Assembly: GCF_900141875.1 (NCBI RefSeq)
Contig: NZ_FQZE01000003.1
Coordinates: forward strand, 124,001-188,000
Source of the DNA: Tangfeifania diversioriginum
Lineage (GTDB): Bacteria > Bacteroidota > Bacteroidia > Bacteroidales > Prolixibacteraceae
DNA: 64,000 nt
Direction: 5' to 3'
The notes beneath the pieces are model-generated. The model saw only the letters and a program-made list of their open reading frames with translations, was not told where the DNA came from and searched no databases. Within the stretch, counting starts at the first letter, position 1, and each line of letters opens with the position of its first letter. Shown piece after piece: positions 59,683-64,000 of this stretch. A program made the translations under genes and the position numbers.

Positions 59683-61473
59683 TCAGTCGGTTACCCGCGG
59701 AAGAATAAAATAAAAAAGTGCGCCCTGCCCGGTTTTTCCGTTGCTTTCAACACCAAATTTGCCTCCCAGCTTGCCTACAATTCTTTTTACAATGGAAAGC
59801 CCTAATCCGTAGCCTTCAGCTTTCCCCGGATCGAGCCGTGCATATTTCCGGAAAAGTTTCGATTGCTCCTCTTTTGTCAGTCCTTTTCCATTGTCTTTAA
59901 TCCAGAATCTCACGTGGTTATTCTCCGGAAAATCGGCCCCCACCTCGATTTCAGGAGGAGTGCCACCATATTTTATGGCATTGCTAAGGTAATTGGTCCA
60001 AACCTCTTCAATCCATGGGGCATGACCCATTGCCTGAGGCCAGTTTTCGGGTTGTTTAATTTTTGAACCGCTCGCCGTTATATCTTGATGCAACCGCTTT
60101 TGAGCCTCCCTGAAAATCGATTTCATGTTCAGTGGTTTCATCTCAATTTCGGTGTGGCTTACGGTGGCCAGAATTAACAACTCCTGCGTAATGTGCATTG
60201 CTTTTTCAGCCGAACTTCTTACCAACCCAATAATCTCTTTCAGTTGTTCAGGGTCGTTTCCTTCAATGCTGTCAACTAAAATTTCGGTAGAAGAAAAAAT
60301 GGAGCCGAGTGAATTCTTAAGATCATGTGCAACGGTATGCGAAAAAGCATCGAGATCCTCAATGAGTTTTCCTCGCTTTTCAATTTCTGCCCTGAGTTTT
60401 TGGTTGGTTTCTTTCAATTCAACTTCCCCCAGTTTCATAGATGTGATGTCGTGAACCTGAATGAAATGGCCCGAAATTTTGTGGTCCCGGTTAAAAACAG
60501 GAGACACGCGAACCTGGTAATATTTGTCGGTGCCATCAAAATAAACTTCCAAATCCTTTGGTCCGGTACCTTCATTTTCAATTACAGTGACAAAATTTTT
60601 ATAATCTGAAAACACTTTGGTAAAAGATTCGCGTATGATTGATTTTTGCCGGAGTTGAAAAATCGAATGAACCGCTGAATTGCAATCTTCAACAAAACCT
60701 TCTGAATTCACAACCAAAACGCCATCATCCATGGTTTCAATGAGCTTGTTGCGGGCAAAAGGCACAAGGTCGAATATTCGATACTTAACAATACCGAATG
60801 TAATGATCAACCCAGTAAAAACAAACAGAACAGGTGTCCAGTCAAAACCAGGTACTGGATTCAGACCTGTAATATACATCAAATTACCGGTGAGAGGAAT
60901 AACAGTTGCAACAAGCAAAGTACTTACCTGCGATTTGTAATAGGCGGTAAATTTATAGATGGATTGCACAAGATTGAAAACCCCCATCAAAATTAACAGG
61001 ATCGAGTAAACCCAGAAAAACCAGAACCAAACTCCGTGGTAATAGTACACCATATTAATTTCCGGGTCATACTCAATACTTATCCAAACCAAATGGTGTA
61101 AGTGATTGGTAAAAACCAGCATCAGCGTAATAAATGGAACAACCAGGAGGAGTGAAATATTTCGGGGAGTAAGTACATTTACTTTCTGACTGAAAGCCGC
61201 TGTAAATAAATAATAACTAACCGGCAAGAATACTATTCCCACATAGGAAAATTGTGTCCAGATAATTTTTGACTGAAGTGTATAAATAGTGTATTCAATC
61301 CCGTTACCTGTAGCCCAAACCGCAGCAAACAACTCAACAAAAATTAAATATTTAACATCGGGTGACTTGCGGTATTTCCAAAGGACAAAAATTGTAGCAA
61401 CTGCAACAAGTGCTGCAATCAATTCAATAAAATTTTCTCTGCTGAAATAATATAAAAAGCTGTTTATCATCAT
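59683..61473 (-). CDS. Sensor histidine kinase with N-terminal 7TM domain
   Basis: A 596-residue membrane kinase. Seven hydrophobic helices in the first 235 residues form a histidine-kinase 7TM sensor. A PAS domain (about 242-350) has IETMDDGVLVVNSEGFVEDCN. The HisKA H-box (AFSHTVAHDLKNSL, near residue 380) and HATPase_c (EEVWTNYLSNAIKYGG, FWIKDNGKGL, EGYGLGLSIVKRIV) follow. No response regulator lies next to it, so it is an orphan kinase. The signal is unknown. Confidence 0.93.
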   Translation of the reverse strand: MMINSFLYYFSRENFIELIAALVAVATIFVLWKYRKSPDVKYLIFVELFAAVWATGNGIEYTIYTLQSKIIWTQFSYVGIVFLPVSYYLFTAAFSQKVNVLTPRNISLLLVVPFITLMLVFTNHLHHLVWISIEYDPEINMVYYYHGVWFWFFWVYSILLILMGVFNLVQSIYKFTAYYKSQVSTLLVATVIPLTGNLMYITGLNPVPGFDWTPVLFVFTGLIITFGIVKYRIFDLVPFARNKLIETMDDGVLVVNSEGFVEDCNSAVHSIFQLRQKSIIRESFTKVFSDYKNFVTVIENEGTGPKDLEVYFDGTDKYYQVRVSPVFNRDHKISGHFIQVHDITSMKLGEVELKETNQKLRAEIEKRGKLIEDLDAFSHTVAHDLKNSLGSIFSSTEILVDSIEGNDPEQLKEIIGLVRSSAEKAMHITQELLILATVSHTEIEMKPLNMKSIFREAQKRLHQDITASGSKIKQPENWPQAMGHAPWIEEVWTNYLSNAIKYGGTPPEIEVGADFPENNHVRFWIKDNGKGLTKEEQSKLFRKYARLDPGKAEGYGLGLSIVKRIVGKLGGKFGVESNGKTGQGALFYFILPRVTD

Positions 61474-61598
61474 AAATCCTTAGGGATTCGTGACCCAAAA
61501 TTAATTAATTTTTTAAAATGATTACCTTTATTTTTGCAGATGATATTGCCATTTGACCAACTACTTCCTACATTTGCTCAGAGATTAAAATAATTAAA

Positions 61599-62417
61599 AT
61601 GCTTCCCACAATAGAAAAATTAAAATACACTGATCAGAATAATTTTTTTCTGATGGCCGGCCCGTGCGCAATTGAAGGCGAAAAAATGGCGATGGAAATT
61701 GCTGAACAAATTGTAGAAATTTCCAACCGGCTTAAAATTCCTTTTATTTTTAAAGGCTCGTACCGAAAAGCCAACCGCTCACGGCTCGATTCTTTTACCG
61801 GAATTGGCGATGAAAAAGCGCTGAAAATTCTGCGAAAGATAAATGAAACGTTTGCTATTCCAACTGTTACTGATATTCATTCAGCCGCAGAAGCACCAAT
61901 GGCAGCTGAATATGTTGACGTGCTGCAAATTCCGGCCTTTCTTTGCCGCCAGACCGACATCCTGGTAACAGCTGCCCAAACAGGAAAAGTGGTAAATATT
62001 AAAAAAGGCCAGTTTCTGTCTGCCGCGGCCATGCAGTTTGCTGTAAACAAAGTAAAAGAAAGTGGAAACGATAATGTGATTCTTACCGAACGGGGAACCA
62101 CTTTTGGTTACCAGGATTTGGTGGTGGATTACCGCGGAATTCCCGAAATGCAAAAAATGGAAGTTCCGGTTGTACTCGACATCACCCACTCGCTGCAGCA
62201 ACCCAACCAGGTTAGCGGTGTAACAGGCGGCCAGCCCGAACTGATTGAAACCATAGCCCGCGCCGGAATTGCAGTGGGTGCCGACGGTATTTTTATTGAA
62301 ACACATCCCAATCCGGCAGAAGCAAAGTCGGACGGCGCAAATATGCTGAAGCTTGACCAGCTGGAACCGCTGTTGGAGAATCTGTCTGAATTGTATAAAT
62401 TTGCACAAAAGCTTTAG
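61599..62417 (+). CDS. kdsA: 3-deoxy-8-phosphooctulonate synthase (KDO-8-P synthase)
   Basis: It joins phosphoenolpyruvate and arabinose-5-phosphate to make KDO-8-phosphate for lipopolysaccharide. The 272-residue barrel has FFLMAGPCAIEGE, FKGSYRKANRSRLDSFTGIG, DVLQIPAFLCRQTDILVTAA, TERGTTFGYQDLVVDYRG and GIFIETHPNPAEAKSDG. A toxin-antitoxin pair follows only two bases after its stop. Confidence 0.97.
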   Translation: MLPTIEKLKYTDQNNFFLMAGPCAIEGEKMAMEIAEQIVEISNRLKIPFIFKGSYRKANRSRLDSFTGIGDEKALKILRKINETFAIPTVTDIHSAAEAPMAAEYVDVLQIPAFLCRQTDILVTAAQTGKVVNIKKGQFLSAAAMQFAVNKVKESGNDNVILTERGTTFGYQDLVVDYRGIPEMQKMEVPVVLDITHSLQQPNQVSGVTGGQPELIETIARAGIAVGADGIFIETHPNPAEAKSDGANMLKLDQLEPLLENLSELYKFAQKL

Positions 62418-62419
62418 CA

Positions 62420-62632
62420 ATGAAAACAATAGAATTAAAGGTAAAAGATAAAGTTGCAGAAAAATTTTCCAGAATGGATGCTGTTGAACGTAAACAATTA
62501 TTAAAAAAAGTTGAAGAGTTTGTAACAAAAGAATCCAAATTCATGCAAACTGTCAGAGAAATGCAACGTGAAGCGAAAGATAACGGCTTGACACAGGAAA
62601 TCCTGGATGAAATCCTTAACGAAAACAAGTGA
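62420..62632 (+). CDS. Putative antitoxin of a PIN-domain toxin-antitoxin pair
   Basis: A 70-residue highly charged, helical protein (MKTIELKVKDKVAEKFSRMD at the start) with a Lys/Glu-rich C-terminal helix. Its stop overlaps the toxin GTG start by four bases (GTGA). Size, charge and coupling fit an antitoxin that represses and neutralises the PIN protein. It starts two bases after the kdsA stop. Confidence 0.72.
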   Translation: MKTIELKVKDKVAEKFSRMDAVERKQLLKKVEEFVTKESKFMQTVREMQREAKDNGLTQEILDEILNENK

Positions 62633-63030
62633 AGATTGTCCTCGATACAAATGTATTAATCAGTTCGATACTAATTGAAGGAAGTATTACAGATATAGCT
62701 TTGACGAAAGCCGAAAAATATCACGATATTTTATGTTCAGACAAAATTTATGGTGAACTTGTCAAAGCATTAATGCTTCCAAAATTTGACAAGTATATTA
62801 GTCGCTATCGACGCAAGAAATTTATGGAATCGTTTGAGAACAGGGCTACTTTCGTTAAAGTTGAAGAAGTTATAAATGCCTGCCGCGATCCAAAAGACAA
62901 CATGTTTCTGGAATTGGCTGTATCTGCAAAAGCTGATCTTATTATTACCGGTGATAAAGATTTACTTGAATTGAATCCTTTCCGGGGCACTCAAATTATT
63001 TCACCAAAAGAATTTATTGAGCAAATATAA
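62629..63030 (+). CDS. PIN-domain toxin
   Basis: A 133-residue PIN ribonuclease of the PIN_3 toxin type. Acidic metal-site residues are at VLDTNVLISS (Asp6), in the middle around CSDKIYGELVKAL, and near the end in DPKDNMFLELAVSAKADLIITGDKDLLEL. The GTG start overlaps the antitoxin stop by four bases. Such enzymes cut RNA. The pair was likely inserted behind kdsA, where the genomic position favours steady expression. Confidence 0.88.
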   Translation: MKIVLDTNVLISSILIEGSITDIALTKAEKYHDILCSDKIYGELVKALMLPKFDKYISRYRRKKFMESFENRATFVKVEEVINACRDPKDNMFLELAVSAKADLIITGDKDLLELNPFRGTQIISPKEFIEQI

Positions 63031-63036
63031 AATACG

Positions 63037-63450
63037 ATGAAAAACAGACGAACATTCCTGAAAAAACTTGCGGCCGGAACAGTTGCGGCCGGTTTCCTGT
63101 CTTTTACAAAAAAAGCCTCAGCCGGCGAAGTACAACTCAAAGGCGCATTAATTCACCATGTATTTTTCTGGCTAAAAGAGCCGGGTAATAAAGCGCACAG
63201 AAAACAGTTTGAAAAAGCACTGGAAGATTTAATAAAAGTGGATACCATAAAAGTGAGTCACATTGGAGTTCCGGCTGAAACTGAAGAGCGCGGAGTAGTT
63301 GAAAACTCCTACACCTATTCCTACATGGTAATGTTCGACAGTTTGAAAGATCAAAACATTTATCAGAAACATCCGCTGCACCTGAAATTTATTGAAGAGA
63401 ACGAACATCTGTGGGGAAAAGTAGTGGTTTACGATTCGGTGGATGCTTAA
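63037..63450 (+). CDS. Dabb-domain (stress-responsive A/B barrel) protein with Tat-like signal
   Basis: A 137-residue exported protein. The N-terminus MKNRRTFLKKLAAG is a twin-arginine-type signal. The mature part is a small ferredoxin-like Dabb barrel with LIHHVFFWLKEPGN, VSHIGVPAETEERGVVENSY and YSYMVMFDSLKDQNIYQKHPLHLKFI. Function of secreted members is not known. It starts six bases after the PIN gene and may be read with it. Confidence 0.82.
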   Translation: MKNRRTFLKKLAAGTVAAGFLSFTKKASAGEVQLKGALIHHVFFWLKEPGNKAHRKQFEKALEDLIKVDTIKVSHIGVPAETEERGVVENSYTYSYMVMFDSLKDQNIYQKHPLHLKFIEENEHLWGKVVVYDSVDA

Positions 63451-63529
63451 CCAGGGAAGACGGACTTTTCCCGAAGGAATCCCTGTAAAACAATTCCGAC
63501 ATTTCGAGTTAGAAAACTCAAATTCCCGG

Positions 63530-64000
63530 TCAATGAAAAAACAGATACGCCATTAAAATCGCGGCAATAATTCCGGTAAAATCGGCGATTAAACCACAAA
63601 CCACTGCGTAGCGGGTATTTTTAATTCCCACCGCCCCAAAGTACACCGCCAGAATGTAAAATGTGGTATCGGTGGCTCCCTGCACTGTACTTGCCACACG
63701 CCCGATAAACGAATCGGCACCATGCGTGTTCATGGCATCCACCATCATTCCACGGGCGCCGCTGCCGCTGAGTGGTTTCATCAGTGCAGTTGGCAAAGCC
63801 GGTGTAAAATCGGTATTGATGCCCACCAGCTCAAAAACCCAGGTAAAACCAGAAATGAGCCATTCCATTGCCCCGGAAGCCCGGAAAACCCCGATGGCAA
63901 CCAAAATGGCCACGAGGTAGGGAATAATTTTCACGGCCGTTTTAAAGCCATCTTTGGCCCCGTCGATAAAAGCCTCATATACATTCACTTTTCGGATTAA
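63530..64000 (-). CDS. SpmB-like nucleoside-recognition membrane protein (5' end outside window)
   Basis: The C-terminal 156 residues of a membrane protein with Gate/nucleoside-recognition domains like spore maturation protein B. Motifs are YLVAILVAIGVFRASGAMEWL, LPTALMKPLSGSGARGMMVD, GRVASTVQGATDTTFYILAVYFGAVGIK. The frame is open past the right edge (the last codons read LIRK before VNVYEAF), so a GTG at 63988 is not needed as start. In this phylum SpmA and SpmB are often fused, and this is likely the B half of such a fusion. Confidence 0.82.
   Translation of the reverse strand, partial: LIRKVNVYEAFIDGAKDGFKTAVKIIPYLVAILVAIGVFRASGAMEWLISGFTWVFELVGINTDFTPALPTALMKPLSGSGARGMMVDAMNTHGADSFIGRVASTVQGATDTTFYILAVYFGAVGIKNTRYAVVCGLIADFTGIIAAILMAYLFFH

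Overview
The window reads as chromosomal DNA of a Bacteroidota bacterium of the class Bacteroidia. The reasons are the ribosomal cluster L28-L33-DUF4295 beside ftsY, families typical of this phylum (DUF4230, DUF3863-like, 7TM-type histidine kinases), LytS/LytTR signalling, and many secreted glycoside hydrolases and Gfo/Idh/MocA enzymes. A free-living, probably marine or sediment polysaccharide degrader of the Marinilabiliales/Prolixibacteraceae type is my inference; no rRNA is present to confirm it.

Layout. 0-11 kb is mostly core: a peptidoglycan-binding protein tail, an oxidoreductase, GTP cyclohydrolase I, a sulfatase, a dicarboxylate/amino-acid symporter, a lipoprotein of beta-lactamase fold that has lost its catalytic residues, ftsY and the L28/L33/DUF4295 operon. 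11.4-11.9 kb holds a GxxExxY gene bracketed by inverted repeats. 12-14 kb is a LytS/LytTR two-component pair. 14-25.3 kb is a carbohydrate block with three large GH78 alpha-L-rhamnosidases, a DUF3863-like lipoprotein and an AAA/DUF4143 ATPase.

25.3-33.1 kb is an accessory region, AT-rich especially in its 29.8-33 kb half. It holds three RhuM N-terminal remnants, a Fic protein, an AlbA_2/ATPase regulator between direct repeats, the C-terminal stub of a DUF1998 helicase, an FRG-domain protein and a TPR-HEPN protein. The last two genes are each followed by a copy of the same ~200-bp module, and a 132-bp attC-like palindrome lies between them, so they look like mobile single-gene cassettes. This is the most interesting part of the window.

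33.4-37 kb returns to sugar metabolism (two Gfo/Idh/MocA proteins and an SMP-30 protein). 37-44.5 kb is a tightly packed signalling operon: two hybrid kinases, CheR and CheB. 44.5-45.8 kb is a GH29 fucosidase. 46.3-52.6 kb is the first third of the TCA cycle, with aconitase, two unrelated-subfamily NADP isocitrate dehydrogenases and citrate synthase, closed by a strong terminator. 52.6-64 kb contains a nitroreductase, a lipid kinase opposite an App1-type phosphatidate phosphatase, an alpha/beta hydrolase, ThuA and GH20-like proteins, a transaldolase-like protein, a 7TM histidine kinase, kdsA with a PIN toxin-antitoxin pair directly behind it, a Dabb protein, and the end of an SpmB-like membrane protein that runs off the window.

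No rRNA, tRNA, CRISPR array, complete insertion sequence or SusC/SusD pair was recognised.
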